The translations under genes and the position numbers were made by a program. 64,000 nucleotides of DNA, taken from positions 4,464,001 to 4,528,000 of the forward strand of contig NZ_LR134356.1 in NCBI RefSeq assembly GCF_900637195.1, written 5' to 3'. Of this stretch, positions 53,768-61,313 are shown piece by piece. Position 1 is the stretch's first letter, and each line of letters starts with the position of its first letter. Below the pieces are notes generated by a model that saw only the letters and a list, made by a program, of their open reading frames with translations, searched no databases and was not told the origin of the DNA. The DNA comes from Mycolicibacterium aurum (GTDB taxonomy: Bacteria > Actinomycetota > Actinomycetes > Mycobacteriales > Mycobacteriaceae).

Positions 53768-53782
53768 ATAACCTCCGGTTAT
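53768..53782. promoter_or_regulatory. LysR-type T-N11-A operator candidate
   Basis: ATAACC-TCC-GGTTAT is a perfect 6-bp inverted repeat with a T-N11-A core. It overlaps the end of the LysR gene and lies about 90 bases before the permease ATG, where an activator would bind. Confidence 0.55.
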
Positions 53783-54690
53783 CAGTGGTGGTCCGGGAGG
53801 TCCGGGTCGCCGAAACTCCACTGCGCCTGGACGAGGCGGACCAGCGCGTCGGCCTGCGGGGTGAGGTCGGACGGGCGCCACGCCAGCGCGGTCTGACTGG
53901 GCGGGCGGTCGGTGATCGGCACGTACGCGATGCCCGGCCGATCGTAGAAGCGAGCGACCGACGACGTCGTGAAGCTGATGCCCAGCCCCCGGGCGATCGC
54001 TGTGGTCTCGGCCTCGTAGGTCGCTGCCACCGCGGCTATCGTCGGCGGCCGGTTTCCCCGGACGTCCATCGCCAGCCAGTAGTCGCGCCAGGTTCCCGCG
54101 GTCAGCGGGGCGCACACGATCGGGTCGTCGAGCAGCTCGGCGATAGCGACCTCGGCGCGCTGGGCCAGCCGGTGGTCCCGGGGCAGGCATGCGACCCATG
54201 ACTCGGAATCCAGGATCAGCATCCGGTGGTCTGGCAGGTCCACGGGCGGCCGGATGATGGCAACCTCGGTGGTGCCGTCGGCCAGCCCGGCGGTCGGGTC
54301 GGCGAAGTCGAATTCGATGGGTTCAACGACGACGTCGGGGTAGGCGGCCTCGAAGTGCCGGACCAGGCGGAACAACAGGTCCGCCCCGGTGCCGATGAGA
54401 TACCCGACCCGCAGCACGCCGCGCCGAGTGCCCGACAGCATGACGAGGTTGTCGATGACGGCGTCCACGCCGGCGAGCGCCTGCTGCACCTGCGGCAGCC
54501 AGGCGGCCCCCAGGTCGGTCAACGCCACCACACGCGTGTTGCGGTGAAACAGCACCACACCGAACTGGTGCTCGAGCGCCTTGATCGCCGTCGAGAGCGC
54601 AGGCTGGGTGATGAACAGTTTCTCCGCCGCACGCCGGTAATTGAGTTCCTCGCCGAGAACGGCGAAGTAGCGCAGCTGGCGCAAGGTCAC
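53782..54690 (-). CDS. LysR-family transcriptional regulator
   Basis: The protein has 302 residues. The winged helix-turn-helix is at residues 3-62 (RQLRYFAVLGEELNYRRAAE). It has the usual two-lobed effector domain (GVLRVGYLIGTGADLLF near 92). It is expected to control the permease and transaminase genes downstream. The divergent neighbour is dapD. Confidence 0.9.
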   Translation of the reverse strand: MTLRQLRYFAVLGEELNYRRAAEKLFITQPALSTAIKALEHQFGVVLFHRNTRVVALTDLGAAWLPQVQQALAGVDAVIDNLVMLSGTRRGVLRVGYLIGTGADLLFRLVRHFEAAYPDVVVEPIEFDFADPTAGLADGTTEVAIIRPPVDLPDHRMLILDSESWVACLPRDHRLAQRAEVAIAELLDDPIVCAPLTAGTWRDYWLAMDVRGNRPPTIAAVAATYEAETTAIARGLGISFTTSSVARFYDRPGIAYVPITDRPPSQTALAWRPSDLTPQADALVRLVQAQWSFGDPDLPDHH

Positions 54691-54768
54691 GTCGACAGTC
54701 GTGGCTCGCCTCCTCGCTGGTCGGGACCCCGTCAGGCGATGCTAGGCGCACCGGTAGCCTGGAGCACC

Positions 54769-55728
54769 GTGACTTCGACTTTGGCAGCGTCAGGCATCGG
54801 TGTGGCGACGATCGCGGCAGACGGATCGATACTCGACACCTGGTTTCCCGGGCCGGAACTGACGGCACAGTCCGACGACGTCGCCGGGACAGTCCGCCTG
54901 TCGGTGGCCGAGGTGGCCCCCGAGCTCGCCGCGCTTGCCGGCCGTGACGAGGATCGCGACGTCGAGGTCGTCGTCGTGCGGACCGTCATCGAGAACCTGG
55001 CCGACAAGGCCGTTGACGCCTTCGACGTGTATCTGCGCCTGCATATGCTGTCGCACCGTCTGGTCGCGCCGCACGGGCTCAACGCCGACGGATTCTTCGG
55101 ACTGCTGACGAACGTCGTGTGGACGAACCACGGACCGTGCGCGATCGAGGATTTCGAGACGGTGCGGGCCCGGCTGCGTCGGCGCGGCCAGGTGACCGTC
55201 TACGGCGTGGACAAGTTCCCGCGGATGGTCGACTACGTGGTGCCATCCGGCGTGCGCGTCGCCGATGCCGACCGGGTGCGCCTCGGTGCGCATCTGGCGT
55301 CGGGCACGACGGTCATGCACGAAGGCTTCGTCAACTTCAACGCGGGCACGCTGGGCAGTTCGATGGTCGAGGGCCGCATCTCGGCGGGTGTCGTCGTCGA
55401 CGACGGCTCGGACATCGGCGGCGGCGCGTCGATCATGGGAACCCTCTCCGGCGGTGGCACGCAGGTGATCTCGGTGGGCAAGCGCTGCCTGCTCGGCGCC
55501 AACGCCGGCCTGGGCATCTCACTCGGCGACGACTGCGTCATCGAGGCGGGGCTGTACGTCACCGCAGGGACAAAGGTGAGCACCACCGACGGCGAGACCG
55601 TCAAGGCGCGCGACCTTTCGGGCGCCAACAACCTTCTGTTCCGCCGCAATTCGGTGACCGGAGCTGTCGAGGTGGTCAAGCGCGACGGGACGGGCATCAC
55701 GCTCAACGAGGCGCTGCACGCGAACTAG
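54769..55728 (+). CDS. dapD: Tetrahydrodipicolinate N-succinyltransferase
   Basis: This 319-residue left-handed beta-helix enzyme makes N-succinyl-2-amino-6-oxopimelate from tetrahydrodipicolinate. It has the family core VYGVDKFPRMVDYVVP near residue 145 and repeats such as GGGASIMGTLSGGG near 222. It corresponds to Rv1201c. The GTG at 54769 gives a start like known DapD (TSTLAASGIGVATIAADGS). TAGCCT at 54755-54760 is eight bases before it, compatible with a leaderless message. The longer frame from 54226 reads antisense through LysR. Confidence 0.92.
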   Translation: MTSTLAASGIGVATIAADGSILDTWFPGPELTAQSDDVAGTVRLSVAEVAPELAALAGRDEDRDVEVVVVRTVIENLADKAVDAFDVYLRLHMLSHRLVAPHGLNADGFFGLLTNVVWTNHGPCAIEDFETVRARLRRRGQVTVYGVDKFPRMVDYVVPSGVRVADADRVRLGAHLASGTTVMHEGFVNFNAGTLGSSMVEGRISAGVVVDDGSDIGGGASIMGTLSGGGTQVISVGKRCLLGANAGLGISLGDDCVIEAGLYVTAGTKVSTTDGETVKARDLSGANNLLFRRNSVTGAVEVVKRDGTGITLNEALHAN

Positions 55729-55762
55729 CCGCGGCCCTCGCCCCGCGAGCGTGCGGAGCCCT

Positions 55763-55798
55763 CGCCCCGCGAGCGCGCGTGTCTGCACGCCGACACGC
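55763..55798. repeat. Left copy of an inverted repeat (partner 56459-56495)
   Basis: The sequence CGCCCCGCGAGCGCGCG... with CTGCACGCCGACACG recurs inverted about 700 bases away with one mismatch in about 34. It is preceded at 55739 by a related partial copy, CGCCCCGCGAGCGTGCGG. It lies downstream of dapD. Confidence 0.85.
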
Positions 55799-55840
55799 CG
55801 CATTTCGCGGCATTTCCCGCGCTCTCAGCGCCGACGAGCG

Positions 55841-56503
55841 CTACCCCGCTGCGTTGGGTTTCAGTGGCGGGCAGTTGCCCTGCGCGTCGACCGCCAGCTC
55901 GAAATGCCAGATCTCGTTCGCATAGATCTGACACAGCCCGAACTGGCGGCCGTTGGCGATCAACCACTGGTCTGCCGCGACCGGACCGATGTCGATCGCC
56001 TGGCCCATGACGTGCTTGGACACCTCGGGGGTCGCGACGAACTCCGCAGCCTTCTCCACGCTGCCATAGGTCTGTATGCCGTCGTCGAACAGCCGCTGCT
56101 GAAAGCCCTTCGACCGCCAGCCCGAGGTCACCATGATCTGCACCCCGTCGGCCTCGGCGGCGCGGGCCGCGTTCTGCACGGCAGTCAGCAGTGCCGGATC
56201 GAGCTGCGAGAGAATGGGATTGGCGGTGTCGAACGGGGACAGCATGGTGCCGTCGGGCAACCAGCCGCCGGTGGTGTCGACGGCCGACGAGCCGATGCTG
56301 AGAGTGTCGGCGGCAGGCGCCGGCGGGATGGGGGCGGGCGGGACTGTGATGCTGGTCTGGACGAGCATCACGTCGGGCGGATGTCCGCACGCCGACAGCA
56401 GCGTGACAGTAAGCGCGCCACCGATCACCGCGAGCGCGCGCGGAATACCAGAAATTGCCGCGTGTCGGCGTGCAGACTCGCGCGCTCGCGGGGCGGGCGA
56501 CAC
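55841..56503 (-). CDS. Lipoprotein M15-family peptidase (VanY/DacB-like)
   Basis: This 220-residue protein has an N-terminal arginine-rich segment. A hydrophobic core leads to the lipobox LLSAC, followed by a Pro-rich linker and an M15 D-Ala-D-Ala carboxypeptidase domain with SGWRSKGFQQ near residue 137, SKHVMGQAIDIG near 170 (zinc His/Asp) and EIWHFE near the end. It should trim peptidoglycan stem peptides outside the membrane. The GTG at 56503 is chosen since it gives charged and hydrophobic segments in order. It lies four bases after the VOC stop. Part of the N-terminus is encoded by the inverted repeat. Confidence 0.82.
   Translation of the reverse strand: MSPAPRARESARRHAAISGIPRALAVIGGALTVTLLSACGHPPDVMLVQTSITVPPAPIPPAPAADTLSIGSSAVDTTGGWLPDGTMLSPFDTANPILSQLDPALLTAVQNAARAAEADGVQIMVTSGWRSKGFQQRLFDDGIQTYGSVEKAAEFVATPEVSKHVMGQAIDIGPVAADQWLIANGRQFGLCQIYANEIWHFELAVDAQGNCPPLKPNAAG
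56459..56495. repeat. Right copy of an inverted repeat (partner 55763-55798)
   Basis: GTGTCGGCGTGCAG and CGCGCTCGCGGGGCG are the reverse complement of the left copy. It lies within the first codons of the M15 lipoprotein gene. Confidence 0.85.
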
Positions 56504-56507
56504 CGGA

Positions 56508-56858
56508 CTAATCCCGCCCCGAGAGGATGCAGAATTCGTTGCCCTCGGGGTCGGCGAGCACCACCCAACTCTGCTCGCCCTGACCGATGTCGACCCGGCG
56601 CGCCCCCAGACCGACCACCCGCTCGACCTCCGCTGCCTGATCGTCGGGGGTGAAGTCGAAGTGGATCCGGTTCTTGGCCGCCTTGCCTTCGGGCACCGCG
56701 AGAAAGAGCCAGTCCGGACCGACGCCGCCGGGAGCCCGCAACGCGACGTCACCGTCCTCGGTGTCCTCGGCGTGCCAGCCCAGCACCTGCGACCACCACG
56801 CAGCCAGCGCGTGCGTGTCGGCGGAATCGATGCAGATGTCACTGAATCTCAAACCCAT
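56508..56858 (-). CDS. VOC (glyoxalase-like) protein
   Basis: This 116-residue protein has one VOC beta-alpha-beta-beta-beta repeat pair (GLRFSDICIDSADTHALAAW start; DPEGNEFCIL near the end). The family binds a divalent metal and small molecules and can serve as a dioxygenase, lyase or resistance protein; nothing shows which here. It overlaps the end of fadD36 by 10 bases and is coupled to the M15 gene. Confidence 0.8.
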   Translation of the reverse strand: MGLRFSDICIDSADTHALAAWWSQVLGWHAEDTEDGDVALRAPGGVGPDWLFLAVPEGKAAKNRIHFDFTPDDQAAEVERVVGLGARRVDIGQGEQSWVVLADPEGNEFCILSGRD

Positions 56859-58267
56859 TGCGCCAGTTCCTTCTTCATTACCTTGCCCATCGCGTTGCGG
56901 GGCAGGCTGTCCACGATGCGCACTTCCCGAGGACGCTTGTGAACCGAGAGTTGCTGTGCGACGTGCTCGATCAGTTCGTCAGGCTGGGCGCTGCCCACCA
57001 CGAACGCGACGATGCGCTGCCCGAGATCCTCATCCGGCGCCCCGATCACCGCGGCCTCCTGCACACCGGGGTGGCCGAGCAGCACGGTCTCGATCTCACC
57101 GGCGCCGATGCGGAATCCACCGCTCTTGATGAGGTCGACGGACTCGCGGCCGACGATCCGGTGCATGCCGGCGGGATCGATGACCGCTACGTCGCCGGTG
57201 CGGTACCAGCCGTCGTCGCCGAGCACCTCGGCGGTGGCGTCGGCCCGGTTGAGGTAACCCTCGAACAGTGTCGGGCTCTGCACGTGCAACTGCCCGATGC
57301 TCTCCCCGTCGTGAGCGGCGCCTGCACCGTCCTCGGCCACCAGGCGCGTCTGAACACCGTTGAGCGGCAATCCCACCCAGCCCGGCCTGCGCTCCCCCGA
57401 CGCCAGCGTGCTCAGGGTGATCAATGTTTCGGTGCTGCCGTACCGCTCGACGGGCTGATGCCCGCTCAGCGCGGAGAGCCCGTCGAACACCGGCACGGGA
57501 AGTCCCGCGCTGCCCGACACCAGCAGGCGCGCCGGCGCCAGCGCCCGCGCCGCGTCTCCGTCGGCGACGATGCGCGACCACACCGTCGGCACCGCGAACA
57601 GCAACGAACCGCCGAACTCGCTCACCGCCTGCGCATACAGCGCCGGCGTGGGTTTCCCGGTGTGTACGAAGCGGTTTCCGATCCGCAGCGACCCCAGCAG
57701 CCCGAGAACCAGACCGTGCACGTGGTACATCGGCAGGCCGTGCACCAGGGTGTCGTCCGGTGTCCACTGCCAGGCGTCCGCGAGCATGTCGATGTCGGCG
57801 GCGATCGCGCGGCGACTGACCACCACGCCCTTGGGCAGCCCCGTCGTTCCCGAGGTGTAGATGATCATCGCCGCGGCGTTCGGCGACGGCTCGGCATAGC
57901 GATGCCACGACCGCGCGTGCAGCCGCACCGGGATGTGCGCCAGCCCGTCGGCGTCGTCGGGCAGATCACCCAGCCAGGCCTGCGCACCGGAATCGGTGAG
58001 GATGTGCCGCCGTTCGGCGGCACCGACGTCGGCGGGTACCGGCACGAACGGCACCCCGGCGATCAGGCAGCCCGCCACGGCGAGCACCGTCGCCGCGGTC
58101 GGCCGGGCCAGCACGGCGACGCGCGACGCGCCGCCCACCCGCTCGGCGACCGACGTCGCGGCCCCGACCAGATCACTTCGACTCAAGGACACCCCGTCGA
58201 TGCGTACCGCGTCGCCGAGGTCTGCCCCCGCCGCCACGGCCGCGGGGTTCAACGACGCCAGCAGCAC
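56849..58267 (-). CDS. fadD36: Acyl-CoA synthetase FadD36-like (malonyl-CoA ligase type)
   Basis: This 472-residue adenylating enzyme has the P-loop IIYTSGTTGLPKGVVV near residue 135, YGSTETL near 268, the hinge Asp in YRTGDVAV near 356 and the catalytic Lys in RNAMGKVMKKEL near the end. It corresponds in size and region to Rv1193. It may activate a short or dicarboxylic acid. The start is 41 bases from the diverging NUDIX gene. Confidence 0.85.
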   Translation of the reverse strand: MLLASLNPAAVAAGADLGDAVRIDGVSLSRSDLVGAATSVAERVGGASRVAVLARPTAATVLAVAGCLIAGVPFVPVPADVGAAERRHILTDSGAQAWLGDLPDDADGLAHIPVRLHARSWHRYAEPSPNAAAMIIYTSGTTGLPKGVVVSRRAIAADIDMLADAWQWTPDDTLVHGLPMYHVHGLVLGLLGSLRIGNRFVHTGKPTPALYAQAVSEFGGSLLFAVPTVWSRIVADGDAARALAPARLLVSGSAGLPVPVFDGLSALSGHQPVERYGSTETLITLSTLASGERRPGWVGLPLNGVQTRLVAEDGAGAAHDGESIGQLHVQSPTLFEGYLNRADATAEVLGDDGWYRTGDVAVIDPAGMHRIVGRESVDLIKSGGFRIGAGEIETVLLGHPGVQEAAVIGAPDEDLGQRIVAFVVGSAQPDELIEHVAQQLSVHKRPREVRIVDSLPRNAMGKVMKKELAQWV

Positions 58268-58308
58268 AGAACGTGAGGCTACCCTCCTGGCCCGGCCATA
58301 CTGGTGCG

Positions 58309-58845
58309 ATGGATTCGATCCGGGCTGTGCAGACGCGTGAGGTGTACCGGAACAACTGGATGACGGTTCGCGAAGACGACATCCGCAGGCCGGACGGCAG
58401 CACCGGGATCTACGGTGTCGTCGACAGGCCGACGTATGCGCTGGTGATCGCCCGCGACGGCGAGCGCTTCCACTTCGTCGAGCAGTTCCGCTATCCCCTC
58501 GGCCTACGACGCTGGGAGTTCCCCCAGGGCACCGCGCCGGGCCGCGTCGAACTCGACGTCACCGAGCTCGCGGCGCGCGAGCTGCGGGAGGAGACGGGGC
58601 TGCGTGCCGACACGATGACCGAGCTCGGGCTGCTCGACGTCGCCCCCGGGATGAGCAGCCAGCGCGGCCGCGTGTTCCTCGCGACCGGCATCACCGAGGG
58701 CCCGCACGACCGTGAACACGAGGAGCAGGACATGCGCAGCGCATGGTTCTCCCGCGCCGAGGTCGAGCAGATGATGCGCGACGGCGTCATCACCGATTCC
58801 CAGACGATCGCGGCGTGGACCCTGTTGCTCCTGTCCGGACTCTGA
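58309..58845 (+). CDS. NUDIX hydrolase, ADP-ribose pyrophosphatase-like
   Basis: This 178-residue enzyme shows a NUDIX box with REL-x-EETGL near residue 100. The Gly/Glu spacing in the first half of the box is compressed relative to the standard consensus. Preceding VDRPTYALVIA and FVEQFRYP resemble ADP-ribose pyrophosphatases. The ATG at 58309 is six bases after CATACT (58297-58302), so a leaderless message is likely. It is divergent from fadD36. Confidence 0.87.
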   Translation: MDSIRAVQTREVYRNNWMTVREDDIRRPDGSTGIYGVVDRPTYALVIARDGERFHFVEQFRYPLGLRRWEFPQGTAPGRVELDVTELAARELREETGLRADTMTELGLLDVAPGMSSQRGRVFLATGITEGPHDREHEEQDMRSAWFSRAEVEQMMRDGVITDSQTIAAWTLLLLSGL

Positions 58846-58871
58846 CGGCTCGTTCCTGACCGCCCCGAGCT

Positions 58872-58888
58872 CCGTTCCGCCGGAACGG
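58872..58888. terminator. Hairpin after the NUDIX gene
   Basis: CCGTTCC-GCC-GGAACGG is a perfect 7-bp stem with a 3-base loop, 26 bases after the NUDIX stop. No T run follows, as is common for mycobacterial terminators. Confidence 0.4.
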
Positions 58889-58890
58889 CA

Positions 58891-58920
58891 TTCGCGGCGA
58901 TTCGCGGCGGCTCGCGGCGT
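58891..58920. repeat. 10-bp tandem repeat, 3 copies
   Basis: TTCGCGGCGA, TTCGCGGCGG and CTCGCGGCGT follow each other and are framed by GGCA and TGCC. They lie in the 192-base gap after the NUDIX gene. Confidence 0.75.
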
Positions 58921-59037
58921 TGATGCCGATACCAAGCCGTGATGCAACCGTGCCCCAACTCGCCGTGTCGATGAGGCACCTTGACGGGTAGGGCAATTAC
59001 GTTTCAACTGCCACACTGGACAACTCTGCGAGGAACC

Positions 59038-59538
59038 ATGTCTGCCCGACGGGCGCGCCACGCGCTAGCAGCCGCGACCATTGTCGCGACCGCGTGCGTG
59101 GGCGGCGCAGCCACCGCGTCGGCGGCGCAGCCGGACTGGACCGGCCGCTACACCGTGGTGACGTTCGCGTCGCAGAAGATCGGCACCAGCATCGCCACCC
59201 AGCAGCCGGAGTCGGACTTCAGTGCCCAGTACACCTTCAGCACGTCGTGCGCCGGCCGGTGTGTGGCCACGGCTTCCGACGGGCCGGCGCCGAGCAACCC
59301 CACCATTCCGCAGCCCACTCGCTACACGTGGGACGGCAGACAGTGGATCTTCAACTACAACTGGCAGTGGGAGTGCTTCCGGGGCGACGACGTCCCCCGC
59401 GAGTACGCCTCGGCCCGGTCGCTGGTGTTCTACGCGCCCACCCTGGACGGCTCGATGTACGGGACGTGGCGCACGGAGATCCTCGAGGGCATCTGCAAGG
59501 GCACCGTGGTGATGCCCGTCGCCGCCTACCCCGTGTAA
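59038..59538 (+). CDS. Secreted protein of unknown function
   Basis: The protein has 166 residues. A clear Sec signal peptide ends AATASAAQ (about residue 30). The mature domain, rich in Trp/Tyr, has three Cys: two in STSCAGRCVA and one in WECFRG, with a fourth in EGICKG near the C-terminus. A disulfide-stabilised beta fold is likely. The GAGGAACC before the ATG supports the start. A TTGACG at 58981 may be a -35. Confidence 0.75.
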   Translation: MSARRARHALAAATIVATACVGGAATASAAQPDWTGRYTVVTFASQKIGTSIATQQPESDFSAQYTFSTSCAGRCVATASDGPAPSNPTIPQPTRYTWDGRQWIFNYNWQWECFRGDDVPREYASARSLVFYAPTLDGSMYGTWRTEILEGICKGTVVMPVAAYPV

Positions 59539-59648
59539 CGCCCCAGACACAACGCCGGAAAGCCCCCGAAACCGCCGGCTTCGAAGATGGGTCCACACGC
59601 CCGCGTCGCGCCTCGACACGGGCGCAACAGGCGGGAGCGGGAACCTCG

Positions 59649-61310
59649 ATGGCCACACTCACACGACTCCTGACCCAGGGCCGATCCGGCACACGACCGG
59701 TCGACGAGGTGCCACCACTGAAACGACTGCTGCCGCTGGGGATTCAGCATGTGCTCGCCATGTACGCCGGCGCGGTCGCGGTGCCGCTGATCGTCGGCGG
59801 GGCCATGGTGGGCGCAGGACAGCTGCAGCAGTCCGACATCGTGCACCTGATCATGGCCGACCTGTTCGTGGCGGGGATCGCCACCATCATCCAGGCCGTC
59901 GGGTTCTGGCGGTTCGGCGTGCGGCTGCCGCTGATGCAGGGCGTGACGTTCGCGGCGGTCGGGCCGATGATCACCATCGGCGTCAACCACGGCATCACCA
60001 CCATCTACGGGTCGGTGATCGCATGCGGGCTGTTCATGATGCTGCTCGCCCCCGTGTTCGGGAAACTGATCCGTTTCTTCCCACCGCTGGTGACCGGCAC
60101 CATCATCCTCATCATCGGGGTATCGCTGATGCGGGTGGCCGCCGGCTGGTTCGGCGGCGGGACGGCCGAGGGCGCCGACTTCGGCTCGCCCGCGGCGATC
60201 GGCATGGGCTTTTTCACCCTCGGTGTCATCATCGCGATCGAACGTTTCGCCCCCGAGAGCCTGCGGCGGGTCTCGATTCTGCTCGGCCTGCTGATCGGCA
60301 CCGTCGTGGCCGTTCCGTTCGGCATGACGAACTGGGACCACATGGGCGACTACGGCTGGGTCGGCTTCGTGACGCCGTTCCAGTTCGGTCTGCCGACGTT
60401 CGAGATCAGCTCCGTCGTCGCCCTGCTGATCGTCGCGATCGTGATCATGACGGAGACGACGGGCGACATCGTGGCGGTCGGCGAGATCGTGGACGAGAAG
60501 ATCACCCCGCAGCGCCTCGGCGACGGGCTGCGCGCCGACGGGCTCGGCACTGTCATCGGCGGCGTCTTCAACACCTTCCCGTACACGGCGTTCGCCCAGA
60601 ACGTGGGGCTCGTCGCGATCACCGGGGTCCGCACCCGGCACGTCGCGACCGTCGCGGGCATCATCCTGGTGCTGCTCGGACTGCTCCCCAAGATGGCCGC
60701 CGTGGTCGAAGGCATTCCGCTGGCCGTGCTCGGCGGCGCCGGGGTGGCGCTGTTCGGCATGGTCGCGGCCAGTGGTGTGCGGACCTTGGCGAAGGTGCGG
60801 TTCACCAACACCAACATCCTGGTGGTGGCCCTCTCGGTGGGCGTCGCGATGCTCACCGAGGCCAAGCTGTACTACACCGACCGGTCCCTGTCGGATTCGC
60901 CGGTGAACGTGTCGCTGGATCTGTACCACCAGTTCCCCGACTGGTTCCAGACGATCTTCCACTCCGGCATCTCGGCGGGCGCCATCGCCGCGATCGTGCT
61001 GAACCTGTTGCTGAACACCGGATCTCGCGACACCGACGAAGGTGACCTGGCCGCGCACGACGCGCCGCGCGGCGCACTGCCCGACCCGCTGGACGCGTTG
61101 CGCGCCGCGGACCCGTCGACGCCGCCGGAGGACCTGGACGACCTGGCGCACAAACGCCCGGAACTGCACACGATCATCGTCACCAACCCGTCGACGGACG
61201 TGTCGACCTGCGAATGGATCAAAGAGCAGGGCAACCCGCAGGTCGACCAGGTGTACCAGAAGTGGGACGAGGTGACCGAGGGCCGGTTCTCCCGACGCAG
61301 CCGGGAATAG
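59649..61310 (+). CDS. NCS2-type uracil/xanthine permease with acidic C-terminal tail
   Basis: This 553-residue transporter has 14 membrane helices. The NCS2 landmarks are GIQHVLAMYAGAVAVPLIV near residue 31, MQGVTFAAVGPM near 98, TETTGDIVAVGE near 275 and NTFPYTAFAQN near 305. It imports a nucleobase or urate. After helix 14 a hydrophilic tail of about 95 residues follows. The start lies 110 bases after the secreted-protein gene; GGAG/GGGAACC precedes the ATG. Confidence 0.9.
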   Translation: MATLTRLLTQGRSGTRPVDEVPPLKRLLPLGIQHVLAMYAGAVAVPLIVGGAMVGAGQLQQSDIVHLIMADLFVAGIATIIQAVGFWRFGVRLPLMQGVTFAAVGPMITIGVNHGITTIYGSVIACGLFMMLLAPVFGKLIRFFPPLVTGTIILIIGVSLMRVAAGWFGGGTAEGADFGSPAAIGMGFFTLGVIIAIERFAPESLRRVSILLGLLIGTVVAVPFGMTNWDHMGDYGWVGFVTPFQFGLPTFEISSVVALLIVAIVIMTETTGDIVAVGEIVDEKITPQRLGDGLRADGLGTVIGGVFNTFPYTAFAQNVGLVAITGVRTRHVATVAGIILVLLGLLPKMAAVVEGIPLAVLGGAGVALFGMVAASGVRTLAKVRFTNTNILVVALSVGVAMLTEAKLYYTDRSLSDSPVNVSLDLYHQFPDWFQTIFHSGISAGAIAAIVLNLLLNTGSRDTDEGDLAAHDAPRGALPDPLDALRAADPSTPPEDLDDLAHKRPELHTIIVTNPSTDVSTCEWIKEQGNPQVDQVYQKWDEVTEGRFSRRSRE

Positions 61311-61313
61311 CGC

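Noticed and set aside
54226..54768. Upstream extension of dapD
   Set aside because: It overlaps the LysR gene antisense and is unlike DapD; a GTG at 54769 gives the family start.
58273..58308. Upstream start for the NUDIX gene
   Set aside because: A -10-like CATACT at 58297 lies inside this stretch, so the message probably begins at the ATG at 58309.
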